A stretch of DNA of 64,000 nt, taken from NCBI GenBank assembly GCA_014871385.1, contig CM026427.1, positions 7,321,909 through 7,385,908 of the forward strand, in the 5' to 3' direction. This document shows, in pieces, positions 11,346-23,628 of the stretch (positions within the stretch are counted from its first letter, which is position 1; the number at the start of each line of letters is the position of its first letter). Under the pieces are notes generated by a model. It saw nothing but the letters and a program-made list of their open reading frames with translations. It did no database searches and was not told where the DNA came from. A program made the position numbers and the translations under genes. The stretch is from Ceratodon purpureus (Eukaryota > Streptophyta > Bryopsida > Pseudoditrichales > Ditrichaceae).

Positions 11346-14300
11346 GATAACTAAACCAATGTTTAATTTGGTAACTAAACATTGAGAACTAAACCACTGT
11401 TTAAACTTTGATGACTAAATCAAACTTGGTTAACTAAACCAATGTTTAATTTTAAAAAATTAATAATAATTAAAGGATGGATTTCATTCATGAATTTAAT
11501 GGGAAAAAATAAATTGTTGTAAAAAATTTATTTACCACAAGATTAGAATGACGTCTTGATTAAAATATCTTGCAATGTAAAATGTTTAATATAATCTATT
11601 AATTTTTGTATCATTCAAAATCTACATAAAAACAAATACTTCAGACTTCTTGGAAATAAATTTTAGCCATCAAATAAAGTAACTTTTGTGACTTTTTATA
11701 AAAACTAAAATTAATGTGTAAACTCTTTTTTGAAAAGAAATGGAGAATTTAAAGAAACAAATTTTAACCATTGATTGAAATATCTTAAAGATTATTTGAT
11801 AAAATTCATTTTAATTGAAAAATATGATTTTAATTTTAATTTTAATTTTTTGAATAATAAAGTATTATAATTTAAAGTTTAATTTCTATTTGTTTAATTA
11901 TAAATTATTAATTTTAATTTGTTTCAGTTTTAACCATTAATGAAATGACTTTGAGATTATTTGATAAAATTCATTATAAGTGAAAAATGTAATTTAAAGT
12001 TCAATTTCAATTTGTTTAATATTAAAGTATGATTAATGAGGAGAAGGCCTCACGGTTCTACCGTTCTTGTTAATTATTAAGTAATAATTAAATAGTATTA
12101 TATACTCTTACTAAAATAGCTTATTACTAGTTATTTGAACTTGTTGGGTAAGTTCATCTATATATGTATACAAGTTTTTTAAATAAATGTGTATAGATAT
12201 GGATGTACATATATAAGCAAAAAGATCTTTTATTTTATAAATTTTAACGATGGAGTACCTCACACTGATTTAAAAAATTCACCTCAAATTTTGAGTATCT
12301 ATTGATTCCTTCGAGGTAATGCTTCACATACTTTTTCTTTGATGCAATGCTCCTAATTTTTGGCTTTTTTTACAAATCGATTATTTTAGAACATCTCATG
12401 CGGTCAATATGATGTTTCGTTTCATTATTGATTTGCAAATGTCCCTCAAATACTATTATTGAGAGGATTGATACTCTAGCTACAATTCACTAGATTTTGA
12501 AAATTTAAATAAGATTTTTCAATTATAATGAATTTAGTCAATAACAATTAAGTCATTTCAATTAATGACTTTAAATTAAACAAATTGAAATTAAACTTTA
12601 AATTACATTTTTAAATTCAAATGAATTTAATCAAATAATTTCTAAGTCATTTCAATTAATGGTTCAAATTTGTTTATTTAATTTCTCCATTTCTTTTCAA
12701 GAAGGGGTTTACACATTAATTCTGGTTCTTATATAAATTTATCAAAATTACTTTATTTGATGGCTAAAATTCGATTCCAAAAAAAAAAATTGTATGTATA
12801 TTTTATGTATATTTTATATTAAGGTTCTCACACTTTTTGTGGTGAATGTATAGATTGTTTCTCTCAATTTATGAGATTTTTTTTCCGATGGACCACTTCA
12901 TGATCTCAGCTGTAGTGACCAGAATTATTTTTGTTTTGAAGACATATGTTTGTCCCAACTTCTCTGATTTCTTGTTGATCGACCACTTGACAATCTCAGC
13001 GGCAATGAGAAGAATGTCACGCTTTTTGCTTGGTAGGAGATTGCGGAATAGAATTCTGTCCAGATCTAGAAGCCATGTTGAGGGACGGAAAGTCGGAATT
13101 AACACTTAATCTGAAATTACCCTACAAAAAATATATAAATAACTAAACCAATGTTTAAACTTTGATAACTAAATCAAATTTTGATAACTAAACCAATGTT
13201 TTATTTTAAAACTTTGATAAAAACTAAAGGATGGATTTCTTTTATGAAATTAATGGGGAAACATCAAACTAATTTTTAATTGTTGTTGTTAAAAAAAAAA
13301 ATTAAAAAAAAATTAATAATCTCATAAAATACTTCTTTGAAGTTGGTTTTAATATTCCATGTTCCTTCCATTATAATATGATCATAATTTATTTAAATGA
13401 AAAAAAAAAATACTTTATAGAAAAAGGTGTCTAACAGATATAAATCATAACATTCATATTAGAAATTAATTCTTTCAACGGTCTCAACTCGGAAATTATT
13501 ATAAATTACCATTGTTTTTAAAGGCATAGGTTGAATCTTTAAAATACTTTAGTTTGAAGCATTTTCTTAAATATTTCTTTGTTATTATCTTTATAAATAT
13601 TCCTTGTACATAAGAATTATTTTGTTTCACAAATAATAACCTGTCTTTTTGAATTTGCTATTTTATCAATTGATGTCTTAGATTATAAATTTTATATTTT
13701 GCATACAAAGGATATATAGCATATGTATAAAAAGTAGTGAACTACCCTTCCGGTTTAGCATCACCACTGAACTTGTCGGAATAGGGCCTATCAAAAGTCA
13801 ATGGTCCCGCGGTCCCGCAGTTGCAAGTTAGAGAGAATAATTTCTGACAAACATTGATACAGTACTGGCATTTCTTACACACCCATTCATATTCATCTTT
13901 TTCATTTAATAGATCTTAATTGTGTTGTTGTTGTTTTTTTTTTTTTTTAATTAAGAATTATTTACTATATTTTTATTTTTATTTGATTCATTAGAATTGA
14001 TTTACAAAGTTAGACATTTTATTTGCACAACTTGCATTAAAAAGTAAATTGCATCATTAGAAGTAAATTTGGCTTGATAATCTGTATCTAAAATTCAATT
14101 AACTTTAACTTTAAATAATAACTTTGTCAATACTAATGATATCTTTATTATTCAAGATTTCATACATCACATAACTTTCTAAAAAAAAATCAATTAAATG
14201 AGATGTATAATACTACACCTTTGATAGGAGAGTACTATTTCATTATTATTTTTGTTAATTTTAAATTTCTACACAATTCAATCAAATGTTCAATATTATA

Positions 14301-15059
14301 ACTAAAGCACTTATACATTAATCATTAACTAGGGTTTATATGTTTTTTTTTTGAGAATTTTGAACAAAATCATTTAAAAATTATATTATGAAAATTATTC
14401 AATCAATGGTATTTAAACAACACTATTGAAAATTCTTTAAGCAATACTATTGAAGATTATTTAAGCAACAGTGGTAAAGATTATTAAAGCAAGACTATTG
14501 AAGATTATTTAAGCAAAATCATTAAAATCATCAAAACAACGTTGTTTAAGCGAAGCCATTGCAACAATATTGTTTAGGCAATATTGTTGAAGCAACACTA
14601 TTTAAGCAATATCGGTTGAATAAAACCGTTTGAACAAGACCATTTGACGAAGACCATTTAAGCAGAACTGTTTAAGTAATATCCTTTGAACAATGTCGTT
14701 AGAGCAAGAATTTAAGTAATATCCTTTGAACAATGTCGTTAGAGCAAGAATTTAAGTAATATCCTTTGAACAATGTCGTAACAATGTCGTTAGAGCAAGA
14801 ATTTAAGTAATATCCTTTGAACAATGTCGTTAGAGCAAGACTGTTTGAGCAATACCGTTTATGTAATACCCTTTAAGAAATACCGTTTAAATAATATTGT
14901 TTAAGATAATGGACTACGATGAAAGACCGCAAATGAAAGGTTATGGATGAAAGATTGCAAGATTGCAATGAAAAACTACGGATGAAAGATTGCGAGACTG
15001 CACTTAAAGATTACGAGACTGCACTGAAAGATTGCGGATGAAGGACTAAGATAGTCGAG
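11346..15059. other. AT-rich loop of the large inverted repeat, with nested repeats
   Basis: This is very AT-rich DNA with no coding frame of note. It has internal order. TAACTAAACCAATGTTTAA-type motifs recur near both ends (11345-11450 and 13140-13210). A second, weaker inverted relation exists between about 11640-12010 and 12540-12790 (shared CATTTCAATTAATGG and TTAATTTCTCCATTTCTTTTC type strings in opposite orientation). Degenerate AAGCAA…TTTAAG repeats fill 14400-14900, and ATGAAAGATTGC repeats fill 14910-15050. Confidence 0.55.
14671..14840. repeat. 40-bp tandem repeat, four copies
   Basis: The unit TTTAAGTAATATCCTTTGAA followed by CAATGTCGTTAGAGCAAGAA occurs four times. Copies start at 14671, 14711, 14751 and about 14801, and the third carries an extra 12-13 bp (duplicated ACAATGTCGT). 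Copies are otherwise identical, so expansion is recent. Confidence 0.85.
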
Positions 15060-15633
15060 AATCTTTTAATGTTCCTGAGTTGGTGTTGAACTCAAATTCA
15101 CACATTAGTGAACACAATCAAAGAATTGTATGTGTCCGTATGAGGGGAACTAGCAGCTCAACAAACTTCCAAAGGCACTTCTGCTTTCAACCTGCACATA
15201 AATGTGAAAAGCACAACATGCAGATTGAAACAGCAGAGAAGGAATGTAACGAAAGAACTCCTGGCTTATGACTACCAAATGACCAAGCGCTAAAAGAAAC
15301 TACTGATCACGATTAAGGCCGCTCAATCACTTAATGAAACAAAAAATTGCTACTGAATAGCCTTCTGCACGCAACCCTGATCTGCTGTAAACTCTCAACC
15401 TCTCTCACTTCAATTGAGCTCAGGCCTTCGTTAAACCAGCTTCTTGCGCGAAACGGTCAATGCTCTCATTAAGTTCATTCAGACCGAATCAAAAACTGCA
15501 AATTGAAGTTCATTTCATTCGTGCCCAGCTGCATCCTCCATTCGCTCCACCGTCCCAGTGGGAAATAATGGCATCACCAGAGTAAACGATGAAACAAACA
15601 GGATGCGCGGCAAGGCATACATGATTGAGAGCT
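15060..15633 (-). repeat. right arm of the large inverted repeat (574 bp)
   Basis: This is the inverted partner of 10773-11345. It is open over 60 codons on the plus strand (15080-15271), but the same frame exists on the minus strand of the left arm and looks like no known protein. The outer edge at 15633 abuts GC-rich sequence leading into the kinesin-like fragment. Confidence 0.85.
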
Positions 15634-15666
15634 ACTCAAAAATCACTGCCGGCGAGCTGAAGCTTG

Positions 15667-15786
15667 TCAGAAAGGCCGCATGCTGACCACGAATTCCGTG
15701 TGCAGGTGGGCCAGATCTTCCAGCTCCGTTTTCAAGCTAGTAATTTCCTTCTGATATTTCTTTATCAATGATTTCTCATCAAGAAT
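15667..15786 (-). pseudogene. kinesin-7-like neck coiled-coil fragment
   Basis: After an acceptor (CATTTTAG), the minus strand reads ILDEKSLIKKYQKEI, then TSLKTELEDL, which matches the coiled segment just after the motor domain in plant kinesin-7 (CENP-E-like) proteins. The resemblance stops after ELEDL and the frame closes at 15667-15669. No motor-domain motifs were found upstream, so this is an isolated piece, probably a relic left by rearrangement next to the inverted repeat. It could instead be one exon of a gene I failed to assemble. Confidence 0.45.
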
Positions 15787-17808
15787 CTAAAATGAAAACG
15801 CACAGTCCGATTCAGTCAGAAGAAACCAAACCCGATTCAGTCAAAAATATTGACTACAATACACTTGGCCTAAGCAGGAACTGAATCACTGCTGACGGAC
15901 CTCGAGGGGCAAGAAGCAAAAATGCCATTAGATTTATGATAAGAAAATAAGAATAACATTTTGATTCAAAGCTAATCAGGGTTAGATCACCCAAAGCTTT
16001 ACCTGCACTGCGGTTCTGAATGCGAACTGGGGATTTCTCAGTCTTGCGTGTTGCCTGCTCAAGTACAAGAGTGGATTAGCCACGCAGAAACAGATACAAT
16101 CTGGACAGCAACTCTAGAAAAAGAAGCATTCATGGTCGAGTTCAAGCCTGAGAAATAATTAAAAACCCTTACTACTAATAAGGTTCACCCATAAACCAAA
16201 TGACAGCAGTGGGTTGCAAAAAAACCTCATTCCCATTTCGGAATGCAACGATTCAAGTTCCCTGGGTCAACATGGCACAACAGTCGAAACCTGGAAACTC
16301 ACCATCATCCCGTTTCAAATAATCATTCTAAAGCCCTTCTCCTTGATGAGTTGGAAAGCTGCTACATTTGGAGTATAACCTCGTACTTATGACCTGCACG
16401 GCGTCAGGTGTGGATTAGGTTAACAGCTAGATTCAAAGTCGAGGATTATATCACATCGAGAACAAGTACCCTTCCTTGAATCCAAAGTCGGATTCCTGCT
16501 CGTTGATTGCTGCCTCCACAGTCACACTCAGATTCGTGATACTGTATCTCCCAATCGCACCAAGGTCCTCTCCCGAAACTATGCTAACTCCACTGTCGTT
16601 CCGACATCCATCGTCTCAGAGCAGCAGAATATGGCTCGAATGACCATCACGACGATAGCTAATCTATCCAAACCCCTCAAGAACTACCAAATCCGAAACA
16701 ACTAAACTCCATCCCAATCGTCTTACCTGTGCCCACACATCCAATCGCTCCTAGCAGAACCAGTGATCCAAACTGGCGTCATGGCTAAGCATTCTTCGAA
16801 CAGATCTAACGAACCACCCATTCAAGTGATCGCGTTCTCGAACAACCGCTGACAACGCTGACGCCGACAAACAAGAGCGAATTCACCACCACCTCCAACC
16901 TGACGGGCCAACTTCGACGGACTAACCCCACGCCCTCGAATTCCTTGAAAGACATGGAGTGGTAGTTATGACGCACTCGGTCTGGCAGCAATGAGCAGAC
17001 CAATAGAAGGAGTTGGATCCAAGGCTGCTTATTAAGTTCCGAGTAGATCGGAAAATGGAAAATACTTAAAAAGATAAAGTTGAGATCTGCATACACCTTG
17101 GTTGCCTAAGCGGTACTCGATATTCAAATATGCTAACAACGGCTGAGGAAGACAATGAGAACCACTGCAGAGAAAGAGTTCAGAGAACAAGATTCCCTGA
17201 ATCGATGTTCACCAATTTGATAGTTAAGGCAGGCTGCGAAATTGACTAAGTATGCCAAGCCATGAGAGTGCGTGAGAGAGGACAAGCTGTGCACCACAAT
17301 CCTGTAACTGAGAAAGAGAAAACTACAGGACTGATACTGTGAGAGTATCTGACGTAGCCTAGAGCAGAGGCCCACAGTAAGACCTCACGCATCAGAAATC
17401 TAAACCCGATAACTGACAAGGATGTCGTCTTATGTTGTTTTAGAGTGGTCAATGACACCACAAAATGCTCAAAAGTAACCAGAAACGATTTGTTAAGAGG
17501 TCAAAATCGCTTGTATTCACGCCTGCTGTAAATTTCTAAGCTGGCATTGCACAATCAGAGCATTCTGTACCCGGGCCATAGTTCACCCAAAAATCGTTCC
17601 TCAAATAGCACATACACACATTCCGAACTCTGTTCTTAATCGAAATGTTACAATCACACAAACAGATCATCAAAAGCAATACACAAGACAAGCCTCATTC
17701 CGGAGAGTTTGCAACAATAGCCTTCCTCATTGAACAGAACGGTGGAATCGTTCCACCTTCACAAAGTACGGTACACTGAGGATGATACCAACACCTACTA
17801 ACTCATAT
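15787..17808. other. no supported gene; downstream side of eL32
   Basis: Composition is GC-balanced and exon-like splice signals are scattered (for example an open block ending GTGCAG before GTAAAG near 16010, minus strand), but nothing assembles or matches a family. The part next to 17808 is presumably the eL32 3' untranslated region. Confidence 0.35.
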
Positions 17809-18931
17809 CTATTCGTCCTCTTGGCTGCGGAGACGAGCGCTGCCGTTCGTCAAGGCAATGTTCAACTGGGCTGCACGCTCCACGATAGCCTTCCTCTTCA
17901 GGGTAGACACATTGTGGGCGATCTCAGCGCTGTACTTCCTGCATTATCGTTTAACACAAACCCGAACAAAGCCTCAGCACTCAAGGGTCTTTCACCATCA
18001 GCACCATTTCCGTCGAGCTCATGACTAGACAATTTGGGCATAACGCTAATTGCACGAACGTAAATTATTAGGGAGAAAACCGGTCGCGACCCATTCCAAT
18101 CTATAAGTCACAACAGCTTCGTAGAGTGCATAGTGATAGACAGACTGATAGCATCAGAGAGATTCCCAGAATGCGTCATCAACCCTTGCGGGAAACTTAT
18201 GATGTCCCTATTCTTTTTCACATCACTTGCAATCAGCCCTCCATGCCACCCACAGGTACTCGCCAAACCATTCCTTAGGTCACCCATTGAAAAAAAACCC
18301 TAAACCACAGACGCGTGACCTAATCCAGTCAGATAATGCACCAGTAGCAATTCAGTCCCTCACCTGTTGTGCATCAACAGAAGCTCAACGTCCTTCACGT
18401 TGTGAACCAAAAACTTCACGAATCCACTTGGCAGCACATGCCTCGTCTTCTTGTTCGACCCGTATCCAATGTTGGGCATCAAGGTGACACCCTTGAACTT
18501 ACGACGAACCCGAGAGTCAATACCCTTTGGCCTCCTCCAGTTCGTCTGCCAAGTAAACTCACGGCATCAGAATCCAACACAGCAACCTCACCAGTCCTCT
18601 ACAAAACCACATTCCGACACCTAAACAGCACAAGATAAACCCTAAATCAAACCCTAGATATCACAACTCGTCACAACAAATAGTTGCGCAATATTAACGC
18701 GACAGATCACCCAAGAAAACCCTAAGCGAAAAATTACGAATCTCAGAGAGTATCAGGAAAACCCATGGAACCACCAAGAAGGAGACTAATGGACTGATTG
18801 TGCTTCAGGTATGGAAGACAGAGGGGTCATAGCGACGGTACCTTGACGCAGATCTTGCGGTCGGACTGCATGCGCTTGAACTTCTTGACGCGCTTCTTGA
18901 CGACATCGCGCTTGATGAGGGGGGTCACCAT
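17809..18931 (-). CDS. RPL32: 60S ribosomal protein eL32
   Basis: Three exons on the minus strand, 18931-18842, 18545-18364 and 17938-17809, join in consistent phase to give 133 residues, the usual plant length. Diagnostic stretches are [68 protein letters not shown] and the terminal ARLRSQEDE. eL32 is a structural protein of the large cytosolic ribosomal subunit. The start context (CCACCATGG on the coding strand) is favourable. A telo-box pair lies about 130 bp upstream, as expected for a translation-apparatus gene in plants. No damage is visible, so it should be functional. Confidence 0.95.
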
Positions 18932-19053
18932 GGTGGCGAACTGGGGCAGCACAACGGGGAGGACGGGCGGAGCGGCGAGACGCGACTCACACAAGCTTCT
19001 CCCAAAGAGAGCCGCCCCAAATGCCCTCCCTCTCCTTTGTCCTCCCCCCAGCC

Positions 19054-19067
19054 AGGGTTTAGGGTTT
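19054..19067 (-). promoter_or_regulatory. telo-box pair upstream of eL32
   Basis: The minus strand reads AAACCCTAAACCCT, two overlapping plant telomere-like motifs, about 125-135 bp before the eL32 ATG. Telo-boxes (AAACCCTAA) are common in promoters or leaders of plant ribosomal protein genes and help coordinate their expression in dividing cells. Function here is inferred from position. Confidence 0.6.
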
Positions 19068-20569
19068 CACTATCTCCCGTCGATGAACTACATCTACAAC
19101 CCATTCATCCATCCACCATCCTCCTCCCAACACAACACAGCTATCCCGGCCACAAATCCATCCTGTCGCTACATCCCAGGCTAGAATCTACGACTCTTAT
19201 CCGTTTAGGTGTGTGACGGTTTTGGGTACCCGCTTCTCAACCTCATGGGAGGAGGCCATGTCTGATATAATACAACAAGATTGTTACAACATAATTGTCA
19301 CATGATAGAACATAATTCTCAACTAAAATTGTGTTGTACTATGTGAGAGATCAGTGTTAGGTTGCTGGTTGATTAGTAGCTTAAGATGCCTGGAGTCTGA
19401 GATGTCTCTTCGAGTTTGTGCAAACATCTGATTTGGAGTGCAGTGTGATGTTTGCGTAAGCAGTGGACTAATTTGCGTTTGGGGAATGGGGTTGTGAGTG
19501 TAAGATGTAGTGGTGTTTTGATGTGAGTCGTTTTTTTTCGTGTTGAGAATTGAAGGTGATGGATTTCCTCCGTGCAGGTCCATTTCTTCCTACTCGGATT
19601 GGACATGCTTTTTGTGTTTGTGGTGGTTTAGATGAGAATTCTTCGAGTTCGCAGACCAGGAGCTTTTATGCTGCGTATTGGATTTGACCCAATACTTTTT
19701 GGCCTGTAGGTAAGTTTTTCTTTCATTGGGGAGTGTGTTTTCTGGAGGATATTCGTTGAGTGTGGTATTTGAAAGAGTTCAAACTTTTTATTAGAGATGT
19801 GTTGATCAGATTGTATCTGTGGTATGAAAATTTTGACTCATGCATTGAAGTGTTTGGATGAAGTAGACTAGAAAGTTGATCAATTTTGGTAATGTTTTGC
19901 AGAAATGCTATTAATCGGTTCACGGACCGTCTGGGGCAAGCTTTTCATTCCACTCCAACTGTTTCGTATATGGAAAGCTAGTGGCAAGACCTGGATTGTG
20001 CGTGAAGAAAGAAGAGCTCTTAAGCACCCTTATGCATCTCTGCATTGGGGGAGGGTACAGAAGATTCGATTGCAATATAGTATACAAGGTAATCTTGCTA
20101 GACTGACCCGAATATATCTGGCTAGATTGACCCAAAAGTTTAGCGACTTGCATTTGGTTTTGAGTGGTGAGATAAATGACAGCCTTCTTTGCAGAATCAG
20201 CGCTAGTTATTTAGTCCAGAGAAGATGAGAAGAAATTTATTGAGCAAAGCTTTGTAGCAACGTTTACAACAACACATGCCGAAGCTCATGGAGCCTTGTA
20301 GGATAGACGCTGCCCAGCGCAAGGCCAACGCTGAATTGCCTCATCCTCAATGCGGCAGTGCCCACTTCTGAGAACTTGGAAAATTCCTACTGGAAGAATG
20401 AGAAGCCATACGAACTCATTGAAACATACCAGAAGCATACCACTAACAGTTCTCATTACATGCACATTAACACTTCCATACAAGAGTACGAAACCTCAGC
20501 CCCATCACTAGCCACTCATTCAACATTCAAATAAGCAACCTGACAGTTTCATTTGCAGAATATTAGCAC
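19068..20569. other. spacer between eL32 and the HSF 3' region, no supported gene
   Basis: A 107-codon frame at 19905-20228 (plus) and shorter ones show no motif. A donor-like GTAAGT follows TGTAG near 19709, so a divergent non-coding transcript from the eL32 promoter is possible. Nothing firm can be called. Confidence 0.35.
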
Positions 20570-21155
20570 CATGGCTGTACCAGACTTTCACTTTGTGCAA
20601 GTCGTCAAAAAATAAGAAAAATCCTTCATACACAGCCGAAGTAAGTAACAGTTGGTCAGTAGGTCTAACACCTAACTGACACGACCCCGAGTATCCATCA
20701 TTTCACTTTATCAACACCGCCGCAACACCCCGTAAAACCCTAAGACCTAGGTCCTACCTCCACAACGTACTTGATACTTAGTGTACAATATTGACAGTAT
20801 CCGATATAAAAATGCACAAACATTGATTTCAAATCGTCGGGACAAAAATTTACGGAGGGACTCTGAAAGTCGTGGCCACTGGCTGAACGACTCAAGACCA
20901 ATCAGCTGATTATAGCATCCTGACTGGTACAGCTCCAGATAGTCGGATCCCTTGAGTAAGATCCTCCTCCACAGTTCCACTTCCAATGAACAGGCCCTCA
21001 ATAATCGTAGAATGTATCCTCTAACCAGGAGCATGATTACTGACCGTCTCGCTTCACCAACAATACCGGTGCATTGCATTGCCAGTGTTGATCGGACGAA
21101 AACACCTCTCTATATACCCATCGCTCAATCATCATCATGCTCGTCCTTGCTCTCT
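20570..21155 (-). other. 3' untranslated and downstream region of HSF copy 1
   Basis: This stretch is recognisably similar to 40030-40621 behind HSF copy 2. Both contain CAGTGTTGATCGGACGAAAA, CTATATACCCATC and AAGAAAAATCCTTCA in the same order. That marks it as transcribed flank carried along in the duplication. Open frames here are fragments in unrelated reading frames. Confidence 0.6.
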
Positions 21156-23628
21156 CTATCCAGGTGCAAGCTGCCCCATTTGAACCGACAGCTGCTCAAC
21201 ACTAGGCTTCTTGGACCACCAATCCTTCCCTTCTCCACCATCTTCACCACCTAAAACTTCCACTGAATCTCCAACGGTCTCGTCTCCATCTTCTTTATCA
21301 TCGCCGTCTAAATCTAACTCCTGCTCTAGTTCGTGATCTACTGCTGACGGACTCTCGCTCAGGAATTGCTCCCAAAATAAACTGTCGTTTGCAGCTGACA
21401 TGCCCGGGCTGCCCATGTTTGAAATCCCCTCCTCTCCCTCCGGCAGGAGCCTGGTCCCGTCGTCATTAAATTCCATGGATTCCCCCGAAAGATCCTCTGG
21501 CTTCAAATCTCCACTAGAATACTTAATCCCGTTGTCCGTATTCATACTCAGTGCACCTGGCAAAGAATCAAAGAAGTGCAAACGATTGTAAGAAACCATT
21601 TACCAAAGAAATCACAAATTCTGTGAAGGATACGACAATCGACAGACAGATCTCACCAGCAACAGTTCAACCAAATAGATATGCAGGACATGATTCGATT
21701 AGTTACAAAAAAGTCAAGAAGACTCTCATCCGGCCCCCGTAAAGATCGATAAGATAAGCATTTTAACCAACCGATCCATAAGCATAAGCACATACCTTCT
21801 AGCCTTGGGATTCGAAGTGCCAAATGTGGAGGCATAGGCAGCTCATCATGCTCGGGTGAGGCATCCATCAACACAGGTCCTGGAAGTGCATCACTCAGCC
21901 CTGGCGTATTCATTTCCGTCAGTGTCACGCCTGACTGCCGATTCGTCCCACCAGCTGGACCAGAAGGGGCCGACCCCAGGTCCCTAAACAACGCCTCCAG
22001 AGGGCCATCGTCCAGACTGGGTGACGACGCCGCGTCTGTTGAGTTGAAAAACTGCATGATCATCGCGCGAGCTCCATTGGCATCGCCGCCTCCGTTCGCA
22101 TTGTAGGCCACTATTTGGTTGTCAGCTGGGGTATCCGACCCAACTGAATCCTCTTCGCTGGAGTCTTGTTTGGGCAGACGTCGTTTCTTTCGCACCGTAG
22201 TTGCAAGCCTCTTCTTCTCCGATTGCTGCATGAGCTGGGCAAGAAAGCTCGGATTCTGCATGGCTTTCGCAAGAAACGACATCATATGCTGCTGCCGGTT
22301 CTCCGTTGTAAGCAGCCGTTGACCCATTGACTGCACAAATCATTTTGCAATATTCAGCACAAACATCAGCCAAGGCGTCCACCGAGACCTGCACGTGAAT
22401 ATTGCAGGTCATACAGCCCCACCATTGCTGGATCGTAGAAAACCATGCCAAAGACAAATGCAGCTCAACAATTTCATGAGAAAAATCAGAAGAGAACAAC
22501 AAATAGCATGTACATAGTCTCAACCTGCATTTCCCGTTCCGTATTCTGCTGTTGTTGTCTCAATCGCACCAATTCCACCATCAGCACGTTCTTGTCTCTT
22601 TTCAGCCTTTCAATTTCCCCTTCGAGCCCAAACTTCCCAACTTCTACACACGGCCCCACTGATGCCGGCTCGCTTAGCTGGTGCTGGTGCTGGTGAGGTT
22701 GCTGTTGCTGTGGCTGTGCTGGTTGCTGCGAATGCGTCGCTGGTTTGCGCCGATGGATGGTCCGCAAAAGATCTCGCCTACCACGCAGGAAACCCTCATT
22801 TGCAAACTCCCAACGATCAGGATCCACTTTGCGAAACCCCTGCATCCATTCCAACCAAATTGGTTACCATCCAAATGAGTCCAGCACCGACAAAATACCC
22901 CAAACAAATAAGTACAAAACAAAGCTAGGATCTATCTAATACGACCAACTACCATAAAACACTGCCAATCGGAAATAGTGATCCAACCACAACCACTCCC
23001 CTATTCAAACAATGTCCAATGGTCAGCAGTTCATCACGCAAGTAAACCCTACACCAGATTTCAGCCGTGACCACTTCCTCCACTACTCTAATCGGATTCT
23101 CTTCTTCACTACTAAATAACGCACAATCAAGAACCTCAGCTGCCAGACTCCAAAACAACCCCAGTCTCCACTTCCCCTAATCCATTGCCAACACAAAAAC
23201 ACAACACCCCATCGCTCGTCTCTAAACCTTCGCCAACGCAAACTCGCATCGCATTCCCACTCCCCAACACTTACATAGGTATTCAGCTGCCTCACGAAGC
23301 TCGAAAAATTATTATGCTTGAAATACTTCGGCAGCAGCTCCTGCGCGAAATCGGGAGGGTTCCACACCACGAAACTATTATTCCCACTGCTCCAAGACAC
23401 CACGGCATCCGTAGCAGGATCATCCACCATGTCATACGTCTTGGTCAAGAAGGGCGGAGGCGCCGTACTCTGCAACCCGTCCATAGGCTGCGGCGCCGAC
23501 GACGGGCTATGATTCCCGGAAACAGACGGCGTCGGCACCACATCCGAACTCACCAAATTCCGCTCCTGCCCCATACTCTCCTCCAGCGGAGGCCAATGCG
23601 GATCCGTCTTCACCACCTGCGACACCAT
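21156..23628 (-). CDS. class A1-type heat shock transcription factor (copy 1)
   Basis: Exons on the minus strand, 23628-23275, 22839-22525, 22330-21796 and 21556-21156, join in phase to 534 residues. The HSF DNA-binding domain spans about residues 57-151 ([54 protein letters not shown]). The first intron falls exactly at NTY/GFRK, the conserved HSF intron position. HR-A/B coiled coil is about 183-256, a basic nuclear signal 262-274 ([13 protein letters not shown]), an AHA-type activator about 459-470 (SLFWEQFL), and a leucine-rich export-like end (LSVQMGQL). These features make it a class A activator that trimerises and binds heat shock elements. The ATG at 23628 matches the start of copy 2. 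It looks intact. Confidence 0.93.

Noticed and set aside
15080-15271. Small protein encoded in the inverted-repeat arm
   Set aside because: The frame is duplicated with the arm, ends inside it and has no family resemblance. Duplication of the DNA alone explains it.
16004-16060. Kinesin motor exon upstream of the neck-coil piece
   Set aside because: The open block between splice-like sites reads nothing like the end of a kinesin motor domain in any frame.
18227-18638. Two plus-strand frames opposite eL32
   Set aside because: They lie antisense to eL32 exon 2 and its introns; the minus strand encodes the recognised protein.
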